64,000 nt of DNA from Nocardioides kongjuensis (GCF_013409625.1 NZ_JACCBF010000001.1:3041001-3105000), one strand, 5' to 3'; numbered from the stretch's first letter, positions 17,012 to 25,995 are shown. Made by a program: numbers and translations. Notes: generated by a model not told the origin, from the letters alone.

Positions 17012-18295
17012 ATGGATCTCGGAACCCACCCCCGCAGCACGGCAGCCCTGCTGTCGCGGGTGGGCGACCGGATCCGCTCCCGCAACGCGTTGGTGGTCGA
17101 GGAGTGGGAGGACATCACCGCCTGGGCGAGCGACCACGTCGTCACCGGACCCGAGGGTGCCGCGACGATCACCGAGGGCTACCTCGACACCGGGGTCCCG
17201 ATCGCCGGTGACGGCGCACCACTGGTCAGCGAGTTCGCGTTGATGGAGCTCGTCGCCGTCCTCGGCCGCACCCCCGACGGCGGCAAGGCCTACGTCGGAC
17301 GGGTCATCGAGTGCGCCTGGCGGCTCCCCAACGTCTACGACGCCGTCATCGCCGGGAAACTCGCTCCGTGGCGGGCCGAACGGATCGCGGACCTCACCCA
17401 CGCTCTCAGTGCTGAGGCGGCGGGGTTCGTGGACCGGCAGCTGTGGAACGCCTCCGGCGTCGGGTGGGCCCAGCTCGAACGCCTCGTCGCCGAAGCCGTG
17501 CTGCGGTTCGACCCCGAACGCGGCGAAGCCGACCGCCAGAAGGCTGCCGACCACCGCCACTTCGACATCAGTGACGTCGACGAGCACGGCCTCGTGCACC
17601 TCGACGGGCTGCTGGATGCCGCCGACGGCCACGACCTCGACCAAGCCGTCGCACGCAGGGCCGAGGTGCTCGGCCGGCTCGGGGACGACTCGACACTCGA
17701 CGTGCGGCGCTCCAAGGCCGCTGCGGAACTGGCCCGCCAGGACCTCGCCCTCGACCTGCTGGTCCCGGACCCCGACACCGGAGAGGTCGTCGCGACCGTC
17801 CCCGGCCGCAAGGTGATCCTCAACGTGCACGTCACCGACACCACCCTTGCTGGCCGGAACCCGGTCGGGCGGTGGGACGAGGGCCGCTGCCCGATCAGCA
17901 CCACCCAGATCAAGGAGTGGCTCCGGGCCCGGCACACCACGATCATCGTGCGCCCGGTGATCGACCTCGCCGACCATCTCCCCGTCACGGCCTACGAGAT
18001 CCCCGACCGCCACAAGACGCGGGTGATCCTTCGTGATCACACCTGCCGCTTCCCCCACTGCACCCGTCCCGCGACCCGGTGCGACATCGACCACCACCAA
18101 CCCCACGGCGAGGGTGGTCCGACCTGCCCCTGCAACCTCGTCCCACTCTGCCGTCGGCACCACCGCGCCAAGACCCACTCGGCCTGGCGTTACGAGACCC
18201 CGATGCCGGCGACCTACGTGTGGACCAGTCCGAGCGGGTTCCGGTTCCGGGTCGACCACCGCGGCACCCACCCGGTCCACCCGCCCGACGAGTAG
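17012..18295 (+). CDS. DUF222 / HNH endonuclease domain protein, copy A
   Basis: 427 residues. An N-terminal DUF222 (13E12-repeat type) domain of mostly helices fills residues ~1-310. A C-terminal HNH nuclease domain follows, with CRFPHCTRPATRCDIDH, the GG-T-CPCNLVPLCRRHHRAKT core and zinc-binding cysteines. ATG 17012 is chosen; an open extension to 16841 runs into the IS left end. The start codon lies 8 bp beyond the IS edge, and the only ribosome-binding-like sequences (GGAGG at 16988, GGGAG at 16998) are inside the IS. Such genes are multicopy in actinobacteria and their role is unknown. Confidence 0.85.
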   Translation: MDLGTHPRSTAALLSRVGDRIRSRNALVVEEWEDITAWASDHVVTGPEGAATITEGYLDTGVPIAGDGAPLVSEFALMELVAVLGRTPDGGKAYVGRVIECAWRLPNVYDAVIAGKLAPWRAERIADLTHALSAEAAGFVDRQLWNASGVGWAQLERLVAEAVLRFDPERGEADRQKAADHRHFDISDVDEHGLVHLDGLLDAADGHDLDQAVARRAEVLGRLGDDSTLDVRRSKAAAELARQDLALDLLVPDPDTGEVVATVPGRKVILNVHVTDTTLAGRNPVGRWDEGRCPISTTQIKEWLRARHTTIIVRPVIDLADHLPVTAYEIPDRHKTRVILRDHTCRFPHCTRPATRCDIDHHQPHGEGGPTCPCNLVPLCRRHHRAKTHSAWRYETPMPATYVWTSPSGFRFRVDHRGTHPVHPPDE

Positions 18296-18310
18296 CGACC
18301 CCGCCCCGCA

Positions 18311-18337
18311 CCCCGCAGGACCCACGGACCTGCGGGG
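18311..18337 (+). terminator. hairpin terminator after DUF222/HNH copy A
   Basis: CCCCGCAGG pairs perfectly with CCTGCGGGG around a 9-nt loop, 15 bp after the stop codon. There is no T-run, as is common in this group. Confidence 0.6.
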
Positions 18338-18361
18338 GCACAGGCACGCCCGACCACGGGC

Positions 18362-19615
18362 TCAGCCGCCTGACGGCCGGACCAGCACCTCGGGCGCCAG
18401 CCACTTGCACGCGATCAACGCCAGCTCGAGGTCGAGCCGCTCCTCGCCGAGCGGCTTGCCGCGGGCCTCGATCGCGCGGTCCACCCGGTACTTCACGGTG
18501 TTCTTGTGCAGGTGCACGCGGGCTGCCGTGGCGACGTAGCTCTCACGCTCCTCGACGAACGCCAGCAGCGTCTCGCGCAGCCGGGCGGCGCCGTCGGTGT
18601 CCTCGGCGAGGTCGCCGAGGGCGCGGTGGACCAGTGCACGGGTGGCGGGGAGGTCGCGGGCGAGGAGGGCGGCGGCGCGGACCGTCGGGTCGTCGTACGA
18701 CAGCGCGGGGGCGGCCGGGTGCTGGCCGAGCTGGGCGACGCCGTGCGCGGCTGCCGCGCCATCGTGGGTGCTGCGGAAGCCGGGCTCGCCGGCACCGGCG
18801 GAGCCGACGGCGACGTGGACCCGACCGTCGTCCTCGGCGAGGACGGCGTCGATGCCCGTCAGGTCGAGCGAGCTGGAGCGGCCGGTCGGCAGCCAGGCCC
18901 AGGCGGTCTCACGGTCGCGGGGAACGAACAGGGGCTGGCCGGCGCAGTCGAGCCGCTCGGCGATCCGGCCGACGGTGCGCTCGACGGCGGTGAGGTCACC
19001 GGCGCCGGGGTCGGTCCACACGACCAGGCCGAGGTGGTGCTGGCGCAGGCGGTAGCCGAGCGCGGCCTCGGCCGCGGCCAGGTCGAGCCGGTCCCCGCGC
19101 AGCAGCGCATCGACGGTCTCGCGCTGCACGGCACTGCGGTTGGCGAGCCAGCGCTCCCGCTCCTCCTGGTAGGCCTCGACGACGTCCTCGGAGACGGCGT
19201 CGATGTAGAGGAAGGACTGGTCGGTGAGCATCTGGGCGGTCTGCAGGGCGAGCATGGGATCGGCGATGCTGCGGGTGATCTGGGCGTGGGCCCACTGCAG
19301 GATCAGCTGTTGGCCGATCCGGTAGGCCCGCAGCAGCGCGCTGGGCGGCGTGCCCCGCTGGGCCAGCCGACGCGCGTACTCCACGGCCGCGACCGGTGCG
19401 TGCACGTCCTTGACCTGCATGTGGGCCCGCATCAGGTGCACGAAGGTCTCCAGGTTGGCACCCGAGCTGCCGACCAGGAGCTCGACCAGCGCCGGGTCGG
19501 TCGGCAGCTCGGGGATCCGCTCGCGGAAGGCCTCGACCAGCTCGTTCGTGAGCTCACGGTGACGCTCGGCGAGCAGCACGGCGATGCCCTGCATCTCGGT
19601 CTCCGGGTCCGACAC
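18362..19615 (-). CDS. PucR/CdaR-family transcriptional regulator
   Basis: 417 residues. A helical N-terminal region (about 1-160, with LLRAYRIGQQLILQWAH) is followed by a GGDEF-like middle part and a C-terminal PucR helix-turn-helix: ETLLAFVEERESYVATAARVHLHKNTVKYRVDRA (read in two parts, about 350-385). GTG 19615 is chosen over an upstream in-frame start at 19660 because AAGGAGG lies 6 nt before it. It is divergent from the acyl-CoA ligase/DUF3556/oxidoreductase operon with 161 bp between and is its likely regulator. Confidence 0.85.
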   Translation of the reverse strand: MSDPETEMQGIAVLLAERHRELTNELVEAFRERIPELPTDPALVELLVGSSGANLETFVHLMRAHMQVKDVHAPVAAVEYARRLAQRGTPPSALLRAYRIGQQLILQWAHAQITRSIADPMLALQTAQMLTDQSFLYIDAVSEDVVEAYQEERERWLANRSAVQRETVDALLRGDRLDLAAAEAALGYRLRQHHLGLVVWTDPGAGDLTAVERTVGRIAERLDCAGQPLFVPRDRETAWAWLPTGRSSSLDLTGIDAVLAEDDGRVHVAVGSAGAGEPGFRSTHDGAAAAHGVAQLGQHPAAPALSYDDPTVRAAALLARDLPATRALVHRALGDLAEDTDGAARLRETLLAFVEERESYVATAARVHLHKNTVKYRVDRAIEARGKPLGEERLDLELALIACKWLAPEVLVRPSGG

Positions 19616-19764
19616 GACCTGCCTCCTTCGGTCCGTCGCACCAACGGTGACGGCGGTCACGCCATGGTGCCAGAGCGGGACACCCGCCCGCCTTGGCCGC
19701 GCAGCCCCGAATCCGGCGCCCGAGTTTGGTTCCGGAGACCAAGAGCCGCGGGGTACGACGGACC

Positions 19765-19770
19765 TAGCGT
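19765..19770 (+). promoter_or_regulatory. -10 box TAGCGT of the ligase operon
   Basis: TAGCGT with 6 nt to ATG 19777; consistent with a leaderless transcript in the PucR-ligase divergent region. Confidence 0.45.
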
Positions 19771-19776
19771 TCCGGC

Positions 19777-21201
19777 ATGACCCTGGACCACCTGCCCTGG
19801 CACCGCCCGGCGGCGTACGACGACCGCCCCTGCGTCCGCGACGAGCGGACCGAGCTCACCTACCGTGCGTTCGCCGAGCGCGTGGACGCCGCTGCCGAGC
19901 ACTTCGCCGCCCGGGGCGTGGGCCGCGGCTCGGTGGTGGCCGTCATGCTCCCCAACCGGGTCGAGCTGCTCGTGGCGATCATGGCGGCCTGGCGGCTGGG
20001 CGCCGCCGCGACACCGGTGAACCCGACGTTCACCGCGGTCGAGGCGGGCCACCAGATCAGCGACTCGGGCGCGGTCCTGGTGATCGACGGCGACAACGTC
20101 GCGGACCTCCCCACGACGCCCGGCGGCACCCTGCCGCCGGCGCGCACCGAGAGCGGTGACCTCGCGCTGCTCGTCTACACCAGCGGCTCGACCGGGCGCC
20201 CCAAGGGCGTGATGCTCGACCACGGCAACGTCGACGCGATGATCGCCAGCATGGGCGAGGCGATCGCGATCGGCCCCGACGACCACTGCCTGCTGGTCCT
20301 GCCGCTGTTCCACGTGAACGCGATCTGCGTCAGCTTCCTGACCCCGATGTCCGCCGGCGCCCAGCTGTCGGTGCTGGAGCGGTTCCACCCGGTCGAGTTC
20401 CTGCGGGCGATCGAGAGCCTGCGGCCGACGTACTTCTCGGCCGTGCCGACGATCTACTCCCACCTGGTCGCGCTGCCGGCCGAGGTGCAGGCCGACACGA
20501 CGTCGGTGCGGTTCGCGATCTGCGGTGCGGCGCCCGCGCCGCCGGAGCTGTTCGCGGCGGTGGAGCACCGGTTCGGGTTCCCTCTGGTCGAGGGCTACGG
20601 CCTCTCCGAGGGCACCTGCGCGTCGACGTGCAACCCGGTCGACGGGATGCGCAAGCCCGGCACCGTCGGCCCCGCCCTGCCCGGGCAGCTGGTCGCGGTC
20701 ATGGCGCCGGACGGCACGCTCGTCGCGAACGGCGAGCGTGGCGAGGTCGTGATCAAGGGCGCCAACGTGATGCGCGGCTACCTCAACCGCCCCGAGGCCA
20801 CGGCCGAGACGCTGGGCGACGGCTGGCTGCACACCGGCGACGTCGGGATCCTCGACGAGGACGGCTACCTGCGCATCGTCGACCGGATCAAGGACATGAT
20901 CATCCGCGGTGGCGAGAACATCTACCCCAAGGAGATCGAGAACGTCCTCCACGCAGCGCCCGACGTCCTCGAGGCGGCCGTCGTCGGCGGCCCCGACCCG
21001 GTGTACGGCGAGGTGGTGGTCGCCTTCGTCTCCGCGGCCCCCAACCACACCGTCGACGTCGACGCCCTGCTCGCGCGCTGCCGTGCCGAGCTCACGAAGA
21101 TCAAGGTTCCGGTGGCGCTCCACGTGCTGGATGCTCTTCCCAAGAACCCCGTCGGAAAGATCGACAAGCCCGCGCTGCGGGCCCGACTGAGTGGAGCCTG
21201 A
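19777..21201 (+). CDS. acyl-CoA synthetase (class I adenylate-forming)
   Basis: 474 residues. It should activate a carboxylic acid with ATP and join it to CoA. The phosphate loop is YTSGSTGRPKG (134-144). The later core motifs are VEGYGLSEGT, GWLHTGDVG and DRIKDMIIRGGENIYPKEIE, and the catalytic Lys sits in KNPVGKIDK near the end. It is shorter than typical long-chain FadD proteins (about 550), so medium-chain or aromatic substrates are possible. First gene of a three-gene operon; DUF3556 follows 1 bp after the stop. Confidence 0.9.
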   Translation: MTLDHLPWHRPAAYDDRPCVRDERTELTYRAFAERVDAAAEHFAARGVGRGSVVAVMLPNRVELLVAIMAAWRLGAAATPVNPTFTAVEAGHQISDSGAVLVIDGDNVADLPTTPGGTLPPARTESGDLALLVYTSGSTGRPKGVMLDHGNVDAMIASMGEAIAIGPDDHCLLVLPLFHVNAICVSFLTPMSAGAQLSVLERFHPVEFLRAIESLRPTYFSAVPTIYSHLVALPAEVQADTTSVRFAICGAAPAPPELFAAVEHRFGFPLVEGYGLSEGTCASTCNPVDGMRKPGTVGPALPGQLVAVMAPDGTLVANGERGEVVIKGANVMRGYLNRPEATAETLGDGWLHTGDVGILDEDGYLRIVDRIKDMIIRGGENIYPKEIENVLHAAPDVLEAAVVGGPDPVYGEVVVAFVSAAPNHTVDVDALLARCRAELTKIKVPVALHVLDALPKNPVGKIDKPALRARLSGA

Positions 21202-21202
21202 C

Positions 21203-23038
21203 ATGGGATTCCTCAAGCCTGCGCCGGAGCCGATGCCGGCCGCCGAGTTCCTCGCTCTGCCGTTCCTGGAGCGGATCCGCGTCCTCAGCACCAACTGGGT
21301 GACCGAGGGCTTCAACACCCCGCGGATGCTGCACGTCGTCTACATCCTGAAGATGCTGGGCCTCTACTTCGCCGTCGGGCTGGCCATCACGTCGTGGACC
21401 ACCGACCACGTGGCGTTCTCGGACCCGAGCACCTGGTTCGACAACATCGTCGTCTACCAGAAGCTGGCGATCTGGCTGATGCTGCTCGAGGTGATCGGCC
21501 TCGGCGGCGCCTTCGGCCCCCTGTGCGGCCACTTCGTGCCGATGCTCGGCAACATCCGCTACTGGCTGCGGCCGGGCACCATCCGGATGGCCCCGTGGGG
21601 CCGGCACGTCCCGCTCACCGGCGGCGACGAGCGCACCGTCGGCGACGTCGTCCTGTACGTCGCCGTGCTGGCCAGCCTCGTCCTCCCGCTCGTCGTGCAC
21701 GCCGAGGCGGTGCCGTTCGTGCCCCCCGGGACCGGACCGCAGGAGCTGGTGCCGCCGCTGGCGTTCCTGCCGATCCTGGTGACGATGCCGCTGATGGGAC
21801 TGCGCGACAAGGTGGTCTTCCTGGCCGCCCGCTCCGAGCAGTACCTGCCGATCATGCTCTTCTCCGCCACCCTCGGCGCCCTCGCCCTGCGCGACGGCGC
21901 CACCTCGGCCGACTTCGTCGACCTGGTCGTCGCCTTCAAGATCATCATCTGCATCGTGTGGATCGGCGCCGGCGTGTCCAAGATCGGCGAGCACTTCATC
22001 AACGTCGTCCCGCCGATGGTCTCCAACTCCCCCGGCCAGCTGAACCTCGTCAAGAAGCTGCACTACCGCCGGGCACCCGACGACATCCGGCCCAGCGGCC
22101 TGGCCTGGTTCATGGCCCACGTCGGCGGCACGACCGTCGAGATCATCATCCCGGTGGTGCTCCTCACGACGGCCGACGACACGGTCGCGATGCTCGGCGC
22201 CGTGGCGATGCTGGTGTTCCACATCTTCATCACCTCGACCTTCCCGCTCGCCGTGCCGCTGGAGTGGAACGTCTACTTCGGCTACATCGCGATCGTGCTG
22301 TGGGGCGGCTTCGGCGACGGGTTCGCCGCGTCGACGTACAACATCTGGGACTTCTCCCAGCCGGCGCTGCTGCTCCCGATCTTCGCGCTGCTGCTGTTCG
22401 GCCCGGTCCTGGGCAACCTGCGGCCCGACCTGGTGTCCTTCCTGCCGTCGATGCGGCAGTACGCCGGCAACTGGGCCTCCGCGGTGTGGGCGATGAAGCC
22501 GGGTGTCGAGCAGCGGCTCAACGAGCTGCTGCTCGTCGAGACCCAGAACAGCCAGCTGCAGCGGATGCCCGGCATGACCTACACCGCGGACGAGGCGGAG
22601 ATGACCGTGCAGAAGGCGCTGGCCTGGCGCTCGATGCACAGCCAGGGGCGGGGCCTGTTCTCGGTGCTGGTCGAGCACCTCGACGACCTCGAGACCCGCG
22701 ACGTGCGCGAGGGCGAGTTCATGTGCAACATCCTGGTGGGCTGGAACTTCGGCGACGGCCACCTGCACGACGAGCGGCTGGTCGCCGCCGTGCAGAAGCG
22801 GCTCGGGTTGGAGCCGGGCGACCTCGTCGTCGCCTACTGCGAGTCGCAGGCGACGCCGTGGCGCACCTCGCGGCCGCAGGAGTACCGGGTGATCGACGCC
22901 GCTCTCGGCGTCGTCGAGCGGGGCAGCTGGGACGTGCGCGAGTGCGTCAAGGAGCAGCCGTGGCTGCCCAACGGGCCGGTGCCGCTGCAGGTCGGCTGGA
23001 CCGCGCCCGGGTACCGTCGCAAGGATGCCGTCTCGTGA
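21203..23038 (+). CDS. DUF3556 transmembrane protein
   Basis: 611 residues, starting MGFLKP, the usual N-terminus of DUF3556 proteins known from mycobacteria and nocardioforms. About nine transmembrane segments lie between residues 40 and 400, including LRPGTIRMAPWGRHVPLTGGDER, a conserved cytoplasmic or lumenal loop. A soluble C-terminal part of ~180 residues follows. Function unknown. Position between an acyl-CoA ligase and an FAD oxidoreductase suggests lipid or sterol/polyketide-like chemistry at the membrane (inference). ATG 21203 is preferred over 21191 because of the family N-terminus. Confidence 0.85.
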   Translation: MGFLKPAPEPMPAAEFLALPFLERIRVLSTNWVTEGFNTPRMLHVVYILKMLGLYFAVGLAITSWTTDHVAFSDPSTWFDNIVVYQKLAIWLMLLEVIGLGGAFGPLCGHFVPMLGNIRYWLRPGTIRMAPWGRHVPLTGGDERTVGDVVLYVAVLASLVLPLVVHAEAVPFVPPGTGPQELVPPLAFLPILVTMPLMGLRDKVVFLAARSEQYLPIMLFSATLGALALRDGATSADFVDLVVAFKIIICIVWIGAGVSKIGEHFINVVPPMVSNSPGQLNLVKKLHYRRAPDDIRPSGLAWFMAHVGGTTVEIIIPVVLLTTADDTVAMLGAVAMLVFHIFITSTFPLAVPLEWNVYFGYIAIVLWGGFGDGFAASTYNIWDFSQPALLLPIFALLLFGPVLGNLRPDLVSFLPSMRQYAGNWASAVWAMKPGVEQRLNELLLVETQNSQLQRMPGMTYTADEAEMTVQKALAWRSMHSQGRGLFSVLVEHLDDLETRDVREGEFMCNILVGWNFGDGHLHDERLVAAVQKRLGLEPGDLVVAYCESQATPWRTSRPQEYRVIDAALGVVERGSWDVRECVKEQPWLPNGPVPLQVGWTAPGYRRKDAVS

Positions 23039-23045
23039 GCAGCCG

Positions 23046-24473
23046 ATGACCACCGCCGTCGTCGTGGGCAGCGGGCCCAACGGGCTCGCCGCCGCCATCC
23101 GCCTCGCGCAGGCCGGTCTCGCCGTCACCGTGGTCGAGGCGCACGACCGGCCGGGCGGCGGGACACGCACCAGCGAGCTCACCCTGCCCGGGCTGCTCCA
23201 CGACGACTGTGCGGCGTTCCACCCCACCGGTGTCGCCTCTCCGTTCTTCGCCTCGCTCGGCCTGGAGCGGCACGGCCTGCGCTGGCTGTGGCCCGAGGTC
23301 GACCTGGCGCACCCCCTCGACGACGGGCGGGCCGGGATCGCGGCACGCGACATGTCCCTGTCGGCGGAGTCCCTCGGTGACGACGGCCCGCGGTGGCGCC
23401 GGATCTTCGAGCCGATCGTGCGCAGGTTCGACGACCTCATCGCCGAGGTCTTCCAGCCCGTGGTGCACGTGCCCCGGCACCCGCTGACCCTCGGCCGGTT
23501 CGGGCTGAAGGCGCTGATGCCGGCCACGTGGACCGCCGCCCGGTTCGGCGACGATCCGGCCCGGGCGCTCTTCACGGGCGTCGCGGCACACGCCTTCGGC
23601 CGGCTCGACACCCCGCTGAGCGGGTCGGTCGGGCTGATGCTGACCGGCACCGCGCACGCCGTCGGCTGGCCGGTCGCGGAGGGCGGCACGGAGTCGATCA
23701 CGCGGGCGTTGCTGGCCGAGCTGGCGTCGTACGGCGGGCGCGTGGTGACCGGCGTACGGGTCACCTCGCTCGACCAGCTGCGTGACCTGGTCGGCTCGGC
23801 GCCCGAGGTGGTCGTGCTCGACACCGCGCCGGCGGGCGTGCTCGACATCGTGGGCGACCGCCTCCCCGCGCGGGTGCGCCGATCGCTGACCCGCTACTCC
23901 TACGGGCCGGCGGCCTTCAAGGTCGACCTGGCGATCGAGGGCGACATCCCGTGGACCAACGAGGCCTGCCGCCGCGCGGGGACCCTCCACCTCGGCGGCA
24001 CGGCCGAGCAGGTCGCCGCCATCGAAAAGGGCACCGTGCGCGGGAGGATGGCCGACCAGCCGTTCGTGCTGCTCGGCCAGCAGTACCTCATCGACCCGTC
24101 GCGCTCGTCGGGCTCGGCGAACCCGGTCTACGCCTACGCGCACGTGCCGCACGGCTACACCGGCGACGCGACCGAGGCCGTGCTCGGGCAGGTCGAGCGC
24201 TTCGCACCCGGCTTCCGCGAGCGGGTGCTGGCCGTCGCCACCCGCGGCCCTGCGGAGTGGGAGGCCTACAACGCCAACTACGTCGGCGGCGACATCTCCG
24301 CCGGCGCGAACACCGCCCGGCAGATCGCCTTCCGGCCACGTCCTGCCCTGGATCCCTACTTCCTGGGTGTCCCCGGGGTCTACCTGTGCTCGTCGGCCAC
24401 GCCTCCCGGAGCCGGGGTGCACGGGATGGGTGGCTTCCACGCGGCCGAGGCGGCGCTCAGCCGATTGCGCTGA
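23046..24473 (+). CDS. FAD-dependent oxidoreductase, phytoene desaturase/PYROXD2-like
   Basis: 475 residues. The Rossmann motif VVVGSGPNGLAAAIRLAQAG with a following VVEAHDRPGGG (GG doublet) binds FAD. The C-terminal LCSSATPPGAGVHGMGGFHAAEAAL is the second FAD-contact motif of the phytoene dehydrogenase-like family. Substrate unknown. An alternative ATG at 23025 would overlap DUF3556; neither has a convincing ribosome-binding site, and 23046 gives the normal family start. The 3' end overlaps miaA by 17 bp tail-to-tail. Confidence 0.88.
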   Translation: MTTAVVVGSGPNGLAAAIRLAQAGLAVTVVEAHDRPGGGTRTSELTLPGLLHDDCAAFHPTGVASPFFASLGLERHGLRWLWPEVDLAHPLDDGRAGIAARDMSLSAESLGDDGPRWRRIFEPIVRRFDDLIAEVFQPVVHVPRHPLTLGRFGLKALMPATWTAARFGDDPARALFTGVAAHAFGRLDTPLSGSVGLMLTGTAHAVGWPVAEGGTESITRALLAELASYGGRVVTGVRVTSLDQLRDLVGSAPEVVVLDTAPAGVLDIVGDRLPARVRRSLTRYSYGPAAFKVDLAIEGDIPWTNEACRRAGTLHLGGTAEQVAAIEKGTVRGRMADQPFVLLGQQYLIDPSRSSGSANPVYAYAHVPHGYTGDATEAVLGQVERFAPGFRERVLAVATRGPAEWEAYNANYVGGDISAGANTARQIAFRPRPALDPYFLGVPGVYLCSSATPPGAGVHGMGGFHAAEAALSRLR

Positions 24474-25374
24474 GCGCCTTCGCCACGCGGTCCGGGTCGT
24501 CGTGCCGCAGCCAGGTGATCCGCGGGTCGTTGCGCCACCACGCGAGCTGGCGACGTGCGAACTGGCGGGTGGCGACGGTCGTCCTCTCGATCGCGTCCTC
24601 GACACTCATCTCGCCGGCGAGGACGGCGATCGCCTGCCGGTATCCGATCGCGAGTGCGGCGGTGCGTCCCTCGGCCAGGCCCTCCCCCAGCAGCCGCTCG
24701 ACCTCGTCGAGCAGGCCGTCGTCGAACATCTGTCGCACGCGTACGGCGATCCGCTCGTCGAGGACCTCGCGGTCGATGGCGACGCCGAGCTGGACGGTGT
24801 GCGGGTCGACGTACTCCTGGACGGGGAGGTTGGCGCTGAACGGGGCGCCGGTGATCTCGATGACCTCGAGCGCACGGACGACGCGACGACCGTTCTCGAC
24901 CTCGATCCGCTCGGCCGCGACCGGGTCGAGCTCGCGCAGACGGGCGTGCAGGGCCGGGCTGCCGACCTCGGCGAGCTCGGCCTCGAGCCTGCCCCGGACC
25001 GCGGGGTCGGTCCCGGGGAACTCGAAGCGGTCGAGGATCGCCCGCGTGTAGAGGGCCGACCCGCCGACCAGGACCGGCGTCACGCCCCGCTCCCGCAGCG
25101 AGCCGATCGCCGCACGCGCCCAGCCCTGGAACTCCGCGACGGTGGCGGGATCGCGGACGTCGAGGGTGTCGAGCAGGTGGTGCGGGATCCCGCGGCGCTC
25201 GGCGAGCGGGAGCTTCGCCGTGCCGATGTCCATGCCGCGGTAGACCTGCATCGCGTCGGTGTTGACCACCTCGCCGCCGAGCGCCTCGGCGAGGTCGAGC
25301 GACAGCGACGTCTTGCCGCTGGCCGTCGGCCCGACGATCGCGACGATCGGAGGCGTGGTGGACGTTCCCGGCAT
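24457..25374 (-). CDS. miaA: tRNA dimethylallyltransferase
   Basis: 305 residues. Adds a dimethylallyl group to A37 of tRNAs reading UNN codons, the substrate of MiaB encoded 2 kb away. The P-loop is GPTASGKT (15-22). Further motifs are NTDAMQVYRGMDIGTAKL, the catalytic VGGSALYTRAIL, and the C-terminal TRQFARRQLAWWRNDP. Full length for the family. ATG at 25374. Confidence 0.96.
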   Translation of the reverse strand: MPGTSTTPPIVAIVGPTASGKTSLSLDLAEALGGEVVNTDAMQVYRGMDIGTAKLPLAERRGIPHHLLDTLDVRDPATVAEFQGWARAAIGSLRERGVTPVLVGGSALYTRAILDRFEFPGTDPAVRGRLEAELAEVGSPALHARLRELDPVAAERIEVENGRRVVRALEVIEITGAPFSANLPVQEYVDPHTVQLGVAIDREVLDERIAVRVRQMFDDGLLDEVERLLGEGLAEGRTAALAIGYRQAIAVLAGEMSVEDAIERTTVATRQFARRQLAWWRNDPRITWLRHDDPDRVAKALSAIG

Positions 25375-25439
25375 GGGATTAGTGTGGCAATGACCCCCAT
25401 CGAGCGGCCCACTCGGGCCGGGACCGCGAGGAGCAGAGC

Positions 25440-25697
25440 ATGGGATTCATGGACAAGCTGAAGGGTGCCAAGGACACCGTCGCCGAGAAGGTCGGCGAGG
25501 CGGTCGACAAGCACGGCGACAAGATCGAGTCCGGCCTCGACAAGGCGGCCGGCTTCGTGGACGACAAGACCGGCGGGAAGTACCACGACAAGATCGAGGG
25601 CGCGACCGGCAAGGCCAAGGACGCGTTGGGCAAGCTCGAGGGCGACGACGGCCCGACCGGCGAGCCGCCCGCGGCCGACACCCCGCCGTCGCCCTGA
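25440..25697 (+). CDS. Rv0909-family putative antitoxin-like small protein
   Basis: 85 residues, charged and helical: MGFMDKLKGAKDTVAEKVGE then GDKIESGLDKAAGFVDDKTGGKYHDKI. This pattern defines the Rv0909 family, annotated as putative TA antitoxin. The C-terminus is a Pro/Asp-rich tail. A GAGGAGC ribosome-binding site precedes the ATG. The usual SRPBCC-type partner (Rv0910-like) is not adjacent. A second, shorter paralogue follows 63 bp later. Confidence 0.8.
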   Translation: MGFMDKLKGAKDTVAEKVGEAVDKHGDKIESGLDKAAGFVDDKTGGKYHDKIEGATGKAKDALGKLEGDDGPTGEPPAADTPPSP

Positions 25698-25760
25698 TCC
25701 TCTAGGGTGACGGCGGTGGCCCAGGTCGGGCCGTCGTACTGACACCTCTGGGGGTTTCTC

Positions 25761-25964
25761 GTGGGCTTTCTCGACGACGCCAAGGACAAGCTGACCGACG
25801 CGGTCGACAGCCAGGGCGACAAGATCGGCGACGCGGTCGACAAGGCCGCCGACTTCGCCTCCGACAAGACCGGCGGCAAGTTCGGCGACAAGATCGACCT
25901 CGGCGCCGACAAGGCCAAGGACGCCCTCGACGCGCTCGACGGCAAGAACGACGACATCAGCTGA
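25761..25964 (+). CDS. second Rv0909-family small protein (tandem paralogue)
   Basis: 67 residues, GTG start with a GGGGG ribosome-binding site. It repeats the architecture of the preceding gene: MGFLDDAKDKLTDAVD, GDKIGDAVDKAADFASDKTGGKFGDKI. It lacks the proline-rich tail. Net acidic, predicted amphipathic helices. A TAGGGT box at 25703-25708 could be its own promoter. Likely arose by local duplication. Confidence 0.78.
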   Translation: MGFLDDAKDKLTDAVDSQGDKIGDAVDKAADFASDKTGGKFGDKIDLGADKAKDALDALDGKNDDIS

Positions 25965-25995
25965 CCGGCCACCGCCGGCAGAAGCGAGCACCTCG

